A stretch of 64,000 nucleotides of DNA from Sclerotinia nivalis (taxonomy: Eukaryota; Ascomycota; Leotiomycetes; Helotiales; Sclerotiniaceae), in assembly GCA_029531795.1 (NCBI GenBank), contig JAPEIS010000013.1, forward strand, positions 930,001 to 994,000, in the 5' to 3' direction. Both the position numbers and the translations under genes were made by a program. Of the stretch, positions 22,558 to 34,486 are shown piece after piece (the first letter of the stretch is position 1; every line of letters starts with the position of its first letter). The notes under the pieces were generated by a model. It ran no database searches. It worked only from the letters and a program-made list of their open reading frames with translations, and was not told where the DNA came from.

Positions 22558-24932
22558 ATTAATTAAAGCTTCGATTCGGCAATGATATTGGTATGACTTT
22601 GCCGCAGATACTGTAAAAGTTAATAAAACATCTGAAATCCAGCTTCCTTTTCTTTTCCTTTTTGAGTTTCAAAATGCAAACTCCTTGAAAGTTACAATTG
22701 TCTAAACGCTATCTATGGTTGGGTACGAAACCTCACCAAATAGCGGTAAGATCGTCGTGTATAATTTGGACTCCTATGATCAACTAACCCCATACCGTTC
22801 ATTTAAGTACATTTACAACCATTTTCGCCCATACTCTATCGAACACTTCAGCCGTTTTTTAATCCATGCACAAGAGAAAGCAATGGCGGCCGTTTTTCTG
22901 CATGAAGCACGTGTGACAAGGAACGGGAAGAGCTAAAAAGTCTCAGCTAAAAAAATTCTTGCTTTCCCCTGTCCTGGTTAATAAGACTAGATGGACTAAA
23001 TGGACTAAAAGCCACGAGACAAAGTGATAATTATGCTTCTAGTGAATTCTCGAAATGCCTCACCGTCTGGGAAAAGGAGCTGGACTGGGTGGAATCATTT
23101 ACACGAGGAGCTACGGAGGAGGTGAAGGGAAGCCCTATATTAGTAAAGTCTTAAGGGTCTGTCGAAGGGAAAAGTTTTTAAATGTGCAACAGTTTGAAGG
23201 GTTTGATGGCTTGATTTCTCGGTGGGCATTTGGTGATAATTGTTGACATATGGTGGTATTTATTGTAAGTGTATGTTCCACAAACTCGCATGAAAGCCGA
23301 GGTATTTTCCCGCAGTGGTTGTGATTTATTTTCCGCGTGAGATCTACCGAAGGGTTGCTTCGTAAATATCGTAATGCACTAATGATGAGAGGGACACAAA
23401 TTGTACGGATGGAGGATGTATGAAGACGAAGTACCTAGGTATGCGGTGACGCCATACCGCAACATATATGGCACTGGCAAGGTTCCGAGTTGAAAACCAA
23501 CAAATTTTCATTCTATGAATGCAGTATAAGACGAAGAAGGGAAGAGGAGGCTGGGAGGGGGTTTGTAGGACCTATCAGATGTTTGGATTCGTATTTCAAG
23601 AAAATCTTCTCGTTCGCATTGACACGGCAGCAATGTTTGAATATCAGTTACTTTGAAGAAAGATGGCTGATTGCAACGACTTGGGACCTATCAGGATTTT
23701 GGAATCGTACTATGAATGTCAAGAGGGAAATCACCGTGAGGAAATAATCTCCTTCATCCACACTGGCACCGCAGCAGCAGCAACAACAAACAACAACGGT
23801 ATCAGTTATTCTGCACCTGCCCGATATATATAAAGTTACATCGTATCTGGATCTATCATGTTGCTGTAAAGCTACCGACAACTTGGTTGAAATGAGAGAA
23901 GTGCCGTTTTTTTTCAAATAATAACCGCTCGGTGATCTACTTTGCTTTTGTTGCATGTTATTACGTGTTCTGTAACTCCTTTGATTTTGATTTCCCATTT
24001 TTGTATCCCCAAGGACTTTTCATATGCATTGTGAATATTGATCACGATTCAACGTGAAGGTTCAGGGAAGATATTGCTTCTGAACGGATAGAGCCGTAGG
24101 TGCCCTCCAATTATAATCCATCATACCGTTTCTTTTCTTTGCAGGAAGTGCTGGTGCACCTCCGATTTGTTTCAATATTGTTGGTTAATTAAGGGTAAAA
24201 TGAAAATGAAGTTGATAATTCGCTTGTTGGTCGATGAAAATGAAGGGGTCCACCAGATCCGAAGAATCCCTGAAAATCATTAGCGTACGATATGCTAGGA
24301 CCGTACGCCATTCCATTGAAGGCAGCTTGTCTACCCTCATTCATCCATCCACACCACACTCAAAGTCTACATCGAATTGGAAAAAATAATATAATATAAT
24401 ATAATAAATATAATACCGCCCTTAATTTTTTGGTCATTCTATGTAAGGTTACATACATGTAAGTTCACGACAGTTTCATGCAATAATAGATATAGGTCGG
24501 CACGCGCATTCTCTTGCAATTGCCTGTTCAAACCTGCAGGTAGTGAGCACTCAGTTATTTGGTCCGAGATATACATTGGATACTCTATATATTCTTCATT
24601 TGCAAATCACGCTCTTGGTTAATAAGTCCCCCAGGTCTTGTAATTGAAATAAAGAGACCAGAATTACTTTCACTTCAATCTCCTACACTCCACGCGAAGA
24701 GTCGTACGCATTGTCCAACTATTCATTTTCGTACTATTCTCCTTTTGACGCAGTGACGATGGTACTAGTATTATGACTATCCATTGACTACTTGACTACC
24801 TCGAAGCTTTTAACACTCCATTCGAACAAATCATCTACTCTACCGCGACCAGCATACTCCGAATAACACTATCTGCTAGCAACATACCGCTCATATTAGA
24901 CCGCTCTTAACTTATCTTTATCCATATTCACC
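22558..24932. other. 2.4-kb intergenic spacer
   Basis: AT-rich, with a CAG/CAA run at 23772-23800 and an AATAT-type run at 24388-24416. Frames at 22715-22936, 23055-23246 and 23490-23747 are short and have no recognisable features. Nothing supportable as a gene; a non-coding transcript cannot be judged from sequence alone. Confidence 0.55.
24388..24416. repeat. AT-rich TATAA-type microsatellite
   Basis: Repeated ATAAT/ATATAAT units about 520 bases upstream of the next gene. Seen directly. Confidence 0.8.
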
Positions 24933-26294
24933 ATGCCGACATTTTCAACATTGGAGGCATTGACAAACCTCACCCAATCCATACCGGATTGGAACAAACG
25001 ACTAGACGACCTAAACAGTCAAATAGCATTACGACAAATCGAGCTTGCACGATTGGTAGACACCAAACCCGCACGCTCCTTGAAGAACAAAGGTTCCACC
25101 GAATCACTACGACCAAAAGACGGAGAGGAGATCATCAACGAAGCCCAGAACACCATAGAGAACTCCTCACCTCTCACCGACTCCCCGAAATCGGCTCAAA
25201 ATGAGACCCCTTCAAAGATACGACCCAATTCCCCCTCGGTAGCTCGAGCGGCTGCTGCCGCCGCTCTCGATTACAACCAATCCCCATCCCAACCACAACC
25301 CCAATCGCCCAAGCCCCTTACTCCGCGAGCATCACCTAACGCCTTAACCCGACAATCATCGCAACCTACACCCCCAACCGAACCACTACCCCGAGCTCCG
25401 GCCGTCCTCCGAAAACGCAAAACCGAATCTCTCGCATCCGGAACTTCTCAAGCCCCAAGATACAGAACCAGATCGATGATAATAGTATACTACGACAGCG
25501 CAGTGCAGACCGCCTTCGAGGAACTCGTCAAATTTGTGAGTGGAAACAGAAATGCCATGAGGAAGGGGAAGATGGCAGCTAAAATGGCGGAAATGAGACG
25601 AGCTGCGGAGATGGAAGCCGAGGAGGAAAGCGACGATGAATCCGAGTCCGAGGCTTCGAAAGCCCTAGGGAGTGCATTGCCCAAACCTTCGTTGCATCAC
25701 CAAGTCGCCTCGCAAGCGACCTCGAACGGAGTGCAGCTCAATGGAGGAGATACTCGAGCAGGAGCGAAACTGAAATTCACATCGACGAGAAACATGGGTC
25801 CTTCTCTCGATCGCATGACTGTTGGAAATACCATGAATGTGCTGAGAGGATACCGACGAGCCGGAGGAGAAGGGATTGGGGGAGCAGGAGGAAGTTCTAC
25901 GGATATATTTGATGAACTGGATAAAGGGCTCGAATGGTGTCAAGGCCAATGCGAACATGCTGCTCACCAATTCCTACGCGATGGAGAATGCAGTACGGAA
26001 ATCGAGAACATCAAGAAGAGACTTGCAGAGGTGCGAGATATTGCCGAGAAAAAGATGGAGAAATTGAGGATTGAGGAGGAATTGGAAAGGAAGGATGAAG
26101 CTTCTAATTCGATACCATTGGTGGATTCACATGTCAATGGAACGAAGTTCATACCGGCACTAATTCCGCTCCAAGATGGACCGATGGTGTTGGAGGTTGA
26201 TGATAAGATGGAAGTGGATGACGAAGATGATGATAATGATACTTTTGATCCGAGAAAATTGGTCTTTAAGCGATCAGGGGATGTGGCGTACTGA
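24933..26294 (+). CDS. Conserved acidic coiled-coil protein, unknown function
   Basis: Single exon, 453 residues, ATG in ACCATGCC context. The N-terminal 45 residues look like an amphipathic coiled coil (LDDLNSQIALRQIELARLV). Residues of about 60-175 are a Ser/Pro/Gln-rich disordered linker with an Ala run. Near residue 180 is a hydrophobic block, YRTRSMIIVYYDSAVQTAFEEL, followed by a Lys/Met-rich helix and an acidic Glu/Asp/Ser patch. The C-terminal third has DIFDELDKGLEWCQGQCEHAAHQFLRDG and another predicted coiled coil, ending in an Asp-rich tail. I do not recognise a named family. The composition suggests a nuclear or scaffold-type protein, which is inference only. Confidence 0.8.
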   Translation: MPTFSTLEALTNLTQSIPDWNKRLDDLNSQIALRQIELARLVDTKPARSLKNKGSTESLRPKDGEEIINEAQNTIENSSPLTDSPKSAQNETPSKIRPNSPSVARAAAAAALDYNQSPSQPQPQSPKPLTPRASPNALTRQSSQPTPPTEPLPRAPAVLRKRKTESLASGTSQAPRYRTRSMIIVYYDSAVQTAFEELVKFVSGNRNAMRKGKMAAKMAEMRRAAEMEAEEESDDESESEASKALGSALPKPSLHHQVASQATSNGVQLNGGDTRAGAKLKFTSTRNMGPSLDRMTVGNTMNVLRGYRRAGGEGIGGAGGSSTDIFDELDKGLEWCQGQCEHAAHQFLRDGECSTEIENIKKRLAEVRDIAEKKMEKLRIEEELERKDEASNSIPLVDSHVNGTKFIPALIPLQDGPMVLEVDDKMEVDDEDDDNDTFDPRKLVFKRSGDVAY

Positions 26295-26830
26295 CTGAAC
26301 ATCAATCTTGGATGGCACCATCAAGGCTTCACTTGACTTTATCTGGAAATCTCGGAGTTGTCGTTTCGGAGTTGGTATCTTGGATGGTGACTATTTGAAC
26401 GAGGGTGAGGATTGGTTCTACATGGGATTATACGGCGTGGAAAATAAAGTACAGAGATATATATGCAAATATTGGCATTTTCTAGGGTGCACAGCATATA
26501 GATCTAAGGGTTAGGAAACGGGTGTCTGAGTTGGATGGAGGGAATTACCGGGTGAGGTGAATATATTTGGATACAATACAACTCAATACCTAATGTCAAT
26601 TATCATATCATATCACGCTTCATCTCATGTTATGGCATAAGTAGATCTTGATAGCATAGAGCAGGGCAATGCTCGATCATCTATTTTGATTTGTACAGAT
26701 CGTTGGTAGAATCATGCACGAGGTCTGTTTCTAGCTACGTGACTTTCCATTTCTCCCTTGAAGAAACTTCCGTCTGGGCCCATGCCATCGAGTTTTCAGT
26801 TCGTATTTCGCGTTGCGTTGCTTGTGCCAT
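26295..26830. other. Convergent 3' spacer
   Basis: 536 bases between the stops of the acidic coiled-coil protein and ARC1. AT-rich, nothing recognised. Confidence 0.6.
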
Positions 26831-28081
26831 CTATCTAATAATAGCTCCCGCCAAAGATTTAACCTTGCAAACACCACCACTCTCAGTGACCAATTTTCCG
26901 ACGCCAGTCTTAGCATCCTCTCCTTCTTTACTCAACTCCTTCACAACACCCGCATCAAAAGCAGCTTCCAAATCGGCGGTTGTAGTGAAACCCGGTTGGA
27001 TCATCTCCCAAACCTTCTTCTTTGGGTTCAAAACTCCCTCAGGCTCTCCCTTCCAGCCCTCGAAAAAGACGCGTTCACCAGCCTTGGCTTCAGCTGGTGG
27101 AGTAACGAGTTCAACTGGGCCGGCGTGGTGATCTTCTTCTCCTTCCTTTAGTTTTGGGGACGCGGCTAGGACCATGGCGCATGATTTAATACCACGCATC
27201 TTGACGGGTTTCAGGTTGCAGACGACTACTACTTTACGTCCTTGCATTTCTTCGAGAGGAACGAGGCCGTTGAGACCAGAGCAAACGGTTCGGACAACTT
27301 GTCCTTCGTATTCAGATGTATCATCGGTTCCGGGCTTGTCACCCATAGCAATGGTGGAGACAAATAAAGAGTCGGCTTCTGGATGCTTGATAGCTTTTAA
27401 GATATGACCCACACGGAGATCAATTAAACATGGGGAAAGAGGAGCAGCTGGAGCAGGAGCCTTTTGAGGTTTTGGTGCCTTTTCTTTCTTCTCTTTCTTT
27501 TGCTTGGGTTGTTGTGCTTGTTCGCCTGTGACAGCTGCAACAACTGTATCTTTTGCCTCTACAACTTTCTCGGCAACTTGGGCTATAACTCCTTTATCGC
27601 CCTTTTCCTTAGTTCGATCTGCCAATTCTTTTTGTTCACCTCCTGCTGCCGCGGCGGCAGCGGCAGCTTTCTCCTTCTTCAATCGCTCCTTCTCGGCTTT
27701 AGCGTCAACGGGAGGCTTAACGTATAGAATCTCCTCTGGATCGACCTTGACTTTCTTTCCCTCTTCAACATTCAACCCAAAGATAGGCGAATTTTGCACA
27801 AAATCCACATGGCGCACAATATTTGGATGACCCTTTTCTCCAGTTCGCTCCTCACTACTCCATTTCGCAACCTGGGGTGCCAAACTCTCGTAAATGGCGA
27901 TATCGGCAGAAGAGGGCTTGGAACCAAGAAGCGTTGTTCGCGATGCTAAATGGGTGTTCAAGGAATCGAGGAGGGATTGAGTTTCAGGGCTGGAGGCCTT
28001 CAGACGCTCTGAAGTGAGAGTCCATTGTTTGAGCTCGGTTTCCTCGGCGGGAGTATACTTGATGGAGGAGAATGTGGCCAT
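26831..28081 (-). CDS. ARC1: Arc1/G4p1-type tRNA-binding cofactor of aminoacyl-tRNA synthetases
   Basis: Single exon, 416 residues. Residues 1 to about 105 resemble the GST-C-like domain used by Arc1 to dock on Met- and Glu-tRNA synthetases (LLGSKPSSADIAIYESL). Residues of about 120-210 form a Lys/Ala/Glu-rich linker with basic PKQKKEKKEKAPKPQK, typical of nonspecific tRNA binding. From about residue 215 the EMAP-II/tRNA-binding OB fold follows (CLIDLRVGHILKAIKHPEADSL, SGLNGLVPLEEMQGRKVVVV, NLKPVKMRGIKSCAMVLAAS) and then the C-terminal EMAP-like subdomain. The protein delivers tRNA to the synthetases in the cytosol. The fold order and length match yeast Arc1 (376 residues). The gene converges with the acidic coiled-coil protein gene. 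Confidence 0.92.
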   Translation of the reverse strand: MATFSSIKYTPAEETELKQWTLTSERLKASSPETQSLLDSLNTHLASRTTLLGSKPSSADIAIYESLAPQVAKWSSEERTGEKGHPNIVRHVDFVQNSPIFGLNVEEGKKVKVDPEEILYVKPPVDAKAEKERLKKEKAAAAAAAAGGEQKELADRTKEKGDKGVIAQVAEKVVEAKDTVVAAVTGEQAQQPKQKKEKKEKAPKPQKAPAPAAPLSPCLIDLRVGHILKAIKHPEADSLFVSTIAMGDKPGTDDTSEYEGQVVRTVCSGLNGLVPLEEMQGRKVVVVCNLKPVKMRGIKSCAMVLAASPKLKEGEEDHHAGPVELVTPPAEAKAGERVFFEGWKGEPEGVLNPKKKVWEMIQPGFTTTADLEAAFDAGVVKELSKEGEDAKTGVGKLVTESGGVCKVKSLAGAIIR

Positions 28082-29829
28082 GGTTCTGAAAAATCTAGTA
28101 TTTGCCCTGGTGATGGCGCGGGTGATGAGGCGTGGGGAATACAGTTTGATGGTTGGTGGTTTGGAGGGGGTGAGATGGATGCTTGTTGTGTTTGTTTATT
28201 TTTGAGTCATCAATCAAAATTTCTATTTTACCCCACCATTCTTTATCTCTCTACCTCACTTCACTTGATACTTCACTTCAACTCTATAGAATGAAGCATA
28301 CTTGAACATTTATCCATATATGAATTTCTTTTTGAGATGTCAGAGTTTGCAAGCTTTTTTTCGATCAATTTTCCTAGTGCGACTGGAGAATCCCTACAAT
28401 TCGACTTCCCAGCAGCATGACTAAATAAAGCGAGCTTTGGATTGGGTTCCCTCGTTGTTCGATTAGCTTTAAAATGCTGTATCAGGAACAGTTTCATTCT
28501 CAATACTCCGAAATAAAAGCATGTATATTCATTGAACAAGTGTTCACTCTCTACCACGTAACTGTGATGGTTGGTGCGAAAACATGTCTAACGTGAGGGT
28601 ATTAAGCACCGGTATATCTTCTGATCCGATATTAGTACTGTGTTTTTATCAATCAGAGATAGCACGAATCATAAACTCATACACATGTTATGGACAGCAA
28701 ATTTGGCATCCTTCTCCCTCTTGTATTAATTCCTCAAGTCAATATCTTAAACACGAGCTTTATATTCTTTCTCCGAGGTACTATGTTACAATAGTGATAA
28801 ATATTATTCGGGGAGAATCGGGGGATGCTGCATCTACAGAAATACTACATATCTTCAACCATCCGAGGATAATCCTTTCACACACCTTGCTGCAACAAGA
28901 AGATCATGGAAACTCGAGTGTTTCGTTGCACGATTACCAATAAAGTGATTTTGCTGGAATGACTTATCTGTGGTCTCAATTTGCCGGATTTCACGATGTT
29001 TCATTAACATGGTATTGAAGTATGGAGATCATTCTACATCTGCTCTCTTTTTAAGATACTGGAGCTATCATCTATCACAGGACTTGAGATCACTGTTACC
29101 GAATTATATTCGAACACAAGAACATTGTTTGATGTTCATCGGAACTTCTTGTCAGCAATGCATTACGTGACTCAATATTCTCATTTTCATATCACTCCTT
29201 ATTTTCCAACCTTTCTCCTTGAGGAAGATATTGCTCCTGTTCGTCTTTCTCTTAACCTTTTATAGTTCACCAACCAACCGCACACTCAATTCAACTAGTC
29301 TAGTACTTGATGAAACTTCATCAAAGATCTGGCCGCTATCATCATCGGACCTAGGTTTTCGTGCGTATCGTACCCTCACTGAGACGGAGTTTTGTCTGAT
29401 GCTCTTTGCATAATGGATTGTATCAACGGTCCATTGATTTTGTATTCTGATAAAGAGAGAAACGATAAACCATCTTCATTCTTTAAAAACCCATTTTAAA
29501 TTTGAAGAACAGAAGTGGAAAATCGAATGCTTTTTCTATTTCGAATATGTTACTAAGCTCCATCCTTTCCTGTACCATACCTATGAGACATCTATATATA
29601 TTCATTGATACACCCATACCTCATTTCAATCATTGATAATGATCCCAGTATAACAAAAACAAAGCCAGCCAAAAACTCCTACGCTGAATTCATACTCCAT
29701 GTTCCCGCTCCGGACATGTCATCATGACCATAACCACCGCTGCAAAACCCCGACAGAATTCTCTCTCGACTCCATATGGTCGTTGTCATATCATATCAAA
29801 ACACTTATAGCGACCACGAGAACCGCTCG
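28082..29829. other. Spacer: ARC1 upstream region and 3' flank of the NirA-like gene
   Basis: 1.75 kb of AT-rich sequence. Frames of up to 119 codons (for example 28584-28943) have no recognisable composition or motif. No tRNA-like B box seen. Nothing further supported. Confidence 0.55.
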
Positions 29830-32800
29830 TCATCCCCAAAAATCATTAGCGCCCCTTCCATTCCCCTCACCCGCGTTACCCCCTCCATTCCCAGAATTTG
29901 TGCTGTAATTATGATAAAACAGGTCCTCCGTCCCATCACCTACACCACCAATCAAGCTATGACTACTAATATGACCATGCCCGTTCCCAGGAGCACTAAC
30001 ACCAATACCTCCACCCATCCAATTCTCAAAACCGACTGCTAAACTCACTTGATCCTGCAACCACCAATCCTGACTCTGAACTAACTGCTCCACACCCCCA
30101 AACATCGTGCTCGGGCTAACATGTCTATTTCCACTAGTCAATGGACTATTGTTACCCCTAGAAGCGCTATTTGCGATACTGGGGCTGAAAGATTGAGCTG
30201 GATGGGTATAGATTGTATGGGAGGGGTGATATGCAGAGACGGGTGACACGTGTGTAGAATATGAAATAGGGTCTGGATGATCTCGTTGTACCGAGACGAT
30301 ATTATGAAGTCCGGTGAGTGAAGACTCTGTTGATGTATCGTTCATCAAGCTATTAGTAAGTGGGACTTTCGAATCGGTAGGATAGCTATAGAGGCTCTTT
30401 TGTAAGTGGCTTTGACTCCTTGCAAGTGATTGAGGATGCGGAGATGTTTGTAAATGAGGAGGTGATGATGCTGATGATGGTGTATGTACTATTACTTCTG
30501 CTTTTGGTGATGGAACATCGGCTGTCGAGAAGTGCCCAAACCTGCTATCAGTACGGGAGAATATAGCGGATGCTTCTGCAGGAAGATCAATATTCCATTT
30601 TCGAGCCAACACAGAGAGTATTGAGAGAGTGCGACGTGCACAGAGCCAATCATCGGCAATTTCCTCGAGATGCTTGACTCCGTGAATTATGTCTCTCTTC
30701 GCAGTCTTTTCAGGGAGATTTAGTAGGTGAATTGTACAAGCAGAGTGAACAATATAGACTGCTATATTGCAAATTTGTCGAAGCCCATATATGCGCTTGT
30801 ATAGGCGCATCAATTTGGATATTGAACCAGCCGCTTGTGTGCAAAGTTTTCGAGGAGATACATGTGTCGGTAAAGGTGATGTACTTGGATTGTATTTGAG
30901 GAAAGGCCGAAACAAGTGGATATAGAGAAGATGAAAGAACATGCTATGTCATATCAGTATTGAGTACATTGGATCAGTAGGTAACACATACTGCATTAGA
31001 AGGACATTAGGTAATTGTCCTTCCTTCGGTTCAAATTCCTTCGGTAAATCTCTTTTCCAAGCCTCGAGTCTCGTTTGTAACTCGCTAAGCTTCTTCAGCT
31101 CCTGAGATCTTCCAACACCCCTTTCCACACGTTGTGGGTGATAGAAAAATGTAAGAAGATCACTACTAATCTCACAGAGACCCGAAATTTGTAAAGCTAC
31201 AGCTCTTGTCCTTGATGGTTGAGAATGTAATTGGCCTATTCCATTATCTGTATAAGGTGACCAAATTTCATCATCGTCGAATTTTTTTACATCATATTTG
31301 GGGACCGTAATTTCGGTCACTGATAGCTGAGGAAGTCTACCTAAGTAATTCGAAAAACATTTATCGAACAGAAAGCTATCGGGAAAATTTAGCTACTGTC
31401 TCTCAAAATTGTTTTTAGAAGAAAAGTGAGGAATTAAAACTGTAGGAGGAAAAAGAGAGATTGCGATAGAGGAATAAATCAGATGTGACAAAGGATGTAC
31501 TGAACCGATTAGACAAACATACCAGCCCCAAAATGTCACTCTTCTGGCGTCAATCTCCTTTTCATCAATAGGACAATCGTTTGTATTGCTTTTACTGATT
31601 CCAGAATCCAGATGGAGACCCATATCCTGAGCCATTCGAAATGCCATTCCAGAGTAAACCCATCCCTTTCCTTCTCGCCCTCCGCCAGCCTCACGAACCG
31701 ACATAAGACTTAGCGATGTTAGAAACACATATTGAAACGCGGGATGATAGCTCACCAAAGTGCTTGTATCGTAGTCAATCTTGGCTTTTCGTACTCATCG
31801 TTCTCAAAAGTCAGTCGTTTAGCTTCCGCGAAATAATGATCACCTTTAGTAGCTGTATCCCCTGGATCAGCACAAGCTTGGGGAGAATTCGTAAAATGAC
31901 ACCCCAGAGCCAGCATAGCATTAACCTGGAGAAGTGAGAAGATGTTGGAATAGAAAGCTGGATCTTCACTAACCAGTAATGATGAACAGTACATTGTTCT
32001 TTTTGGATTGCCTGGAGGTTTGCCCTAAATCCCGAAACCATTAGACTTGTTTCGAGAAACACGATCCGGGGGAAGAGGAAATGAGAGCAGGTAGGCAAGC
32101 AAGTAAAAAGTATGGACAGGAGTAGGCATACCAAAAGGAAGTCTTGATAAAATCTGGTGACACCGAGAAGTCAGTAATTCCTGGAGCAAAACGAGGAAGA
32201 AATAAGGAAATGAAAGGGGGGTGTGGATCGGGGAGTAAGAAAAGGAAAACCCTACAGCGATTTGCTCAATGTCGTAAAGTATGGATAATGCCATGTGAAA
32301 TACATATTAATCAAATGGACGATAACCTCTGTGTCGTTCGTAACTGTAGTCCACGACAACAGAGGTTCGTCTTGTTGAGTGGTTTCTGACGCATCCCCAT
32401 CCTCAACATCTGCTGCATCAAGATAGATTAAATTTGAGGTGCCCCCCAAAAACCTCACCGAACCATTTTCCAATCTCAATTCACCCATCTTCCCCGATAA
32501 CTGACTCTCGAAATTCGGCAAATTAGATGTCGTATATGATGTGTTATCGTAAATATCACCGTCTCCCTCTTCGAGTGCTTGCTCTTGCTTCAAAATGTTC
32601 TCTGCTACATCATCGAGACTTTCACATGTCCGGATTTGGCGGACCAGGTCTGGTACATCCTCCTCGGCGGCATTCAATATTGCTTGTATCAATGTTTGTA
32701 AAGTGGAATTGCGGGTTTTGAGACTATCGATCTTGTCTTTGTATACACCTTTCCTTCTATGGTCCGATAATGGATCGTATACACATTCTGTTGATCCAAA

Positions 32801-33140
32801 ATGTCAGCTCAGGAACTCAATTAGGACCAATGTCCAATGGACACTGAATAAATACAAAATATGAGATGAGCATACCAGTCCCATATACACTTGAGCAAGC
32901 TGCGCAACTTGGCGTATTCCCATCACATTTGGACTTGCGTTTCCTACATGCGACGCAAGCTGTGGAAACACACCTCCTCTTCATCACAGCTACATCTCGA
33001 CTACTCCGCGGCCTTTTGTTCGGAACCGGACTATCCCTATCAATCGTCGCAATACTCTCATGATCCGTTTTGATTTCGATATCAGTCAATGAGGACGATG
33101 TCCCTCCATGCATATGACCCGCATCCCGTACGTCAGCCAT
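29830..33140 (-). CDS. nirA: NirA/NIT4-like Zn2Cys6 transcription factor of nitrate assimilation
   Basis: Eight exons: 33140-32876, 32787-32256, 32153-32132, 32024-31974, 31925-31756, 31708-31523, 31375-30992 and 30943-29830, all in phase; 907 residues (A. nidulans NirA is close to 890). The Zn2Cys6 cluster is at residues 62-90, C-x2-C-x6-C-x6-C-x2-C-x7-C, its last Cys falling just after intron 1. It is followed by the conserved HRRKGVYKDKIDSLK linker and a short coiled coil. The fungal transcription-factor middle domain includes HLINMYFTWHYPYFTTLSK, NAMLALGCHFTNSPQ, LMSVREAGGGREGKGWVYSG and DKCFSNYLGRLPQLS. The tail is Ser/His/Gly-rich and ends NDFWG. NirA-type factors activate nitrate and nitrite reductase genes. 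The target assignment rests on family resemblance. A third exon of only 22 nt is notable. Confidence 0.85.
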
Positions 33141-34486
33141 CCGGGGAGAGGGGCGCGATCCTCAGTGTATGCTTTGACGTTACCCGGTATCGAACCCGTG
33201 GATGGGGATTGATGCGGTGCGGTGTGGTGCGCTGCGGGTCTCCAGCCGGTAGACAAGGCTTATCAGATAAGTATTTGCACACGCGCGGTTCCAAGTCCTC
33301 GGGGAATTAAGAACAAGAGACCTACCATGCACCACTACCAAGACTTTCGAAATTGTAAGCACTTATAGTGTGTAACCAATCTGCTATCGTAAGCAAAGTT
33401 GTTTTCCTCTCTCTATCAAATATGCTCGGGTTCTTATTGATATTCTGGCTCCACGTTCCATGGAATTTTTACCTGTATTCAAGAATGTAGACGAAAGAGA
33501 ATTCTCCTTCGAACAGTTTTCCTGGAGGTTAGAGTAATGATTCTTCGAAGATGATTCCATATGGTCTATGAAGTGCGATGCCTAAGGAAAGGCAAGAACG
33601 TTGCTTTCCATTAATATTTGGACGAACTGTCAAGGTGATTGGTTCGAGATTGGGGATGCGGAGGTGGATATAATTAATCTTCTTACGTATTTGGGGAAAT
33701 TTCTAATACATCGATTTGATTGGTCAAAGTAAATATCAATGATTGGCCAAACCTATGAAATCCCCCCTCTTTCTGTTCAGCCCAACATATGGCCAGCATT
33801 TAATACTTTTCCCATTTCAATGTTACTCAATATCGAGTTTCAGCAATAAAAAATCTGACAATCCGCATTGATGAGAATGGATGTTATTTAATGTACCTAC
33901 TACCAGCTTGCCGTCGTAGTTTCTCAATTGTCGAGCCATCATTGTTTTCATTTTCATCAAAATCCTTCCTTGTCCTCGTGCCTTGTAAAGCCTGTCTGCC
34001 ATTTATCAATGTATTACTGCTGTTACTGCTTGTCAGCACTAATGGAGGAGGCACCATTTCCATTTGTGCTACGCTTCTTGCCTAACCTTGCATGATGGCC
34101 GTATAATAACCATTTGTTAATAGCTTGTCAAAAACGCTTCCAAGCTGCGTTTCTAGCTATATAAGCCTCCAGATCTCTCCTACAAGGGCTGGCAGAAGAT
34201 TTCGAGCACTTGATTGTCAGAACACTATTTGGACATTCAAAAACAACGTACACACACAGTATTATTCTCTTTCAATGACAATCGTATTACTATTTCTATG
34301 TACTCATTAAGTTGATCCGCAAAGGGGGTATTTTACGTTGCCGTTTGACCTTGAAAAGCCCCAGTAACTCCACATGATTTATGCATGGCATTTTTCGCCC
34401 ACTCGTACGATCGCGTTCAACAAACAAGAATCCACCACCATAACGCATCCTCCTCGCCTTCACACTCCTATGTTTTTGTATTTGTC
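33141..34486. promoter_or_regulatory. Upstream region of the NirA-like gene
   Basis: 1.35 kb between the NirA-like start (33140, minus) and the MFS transporter stop (34487, minus). It contains a GATA palindrome (33259-33271) and an SYGGRG-type CCGGGG directly at the start codon. No additional gene seen. Confidence 0.5.
33259..33271. promoter_or_regulatory. Palindromic double GATA site
   Basis: CTTATCAGATAAG, two HGATAR sites in inverted orientation sharing a central A, about 119-131 bases upstream of the NirA-like start codon. AreA/NIT2 GATA factors activate nitrogen genes through paired sites of this kind. Seen directly; occupancy is inferred. Confidence 0.6.

Noticed and set aside
25490..26305. 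Several Ser-rich frames antisense to the acidic coiled-coil gene
   Set aside because: They are complements of Glu/Asp-rich codons and lack independent support.
33170..33260. tRNA-like B box (GGGTTCGATACC on the minus strand) in the NirA-like gene promoter
   Set aside because: The T-arm stem does not pair, and no D-arm, anticodon arm or acceptor stem could be fitted around it.
33640..33700. GGTTCGAG sequence as possible tRNA fragment
   Set aside because: No flanking stems or A box; isolated match.
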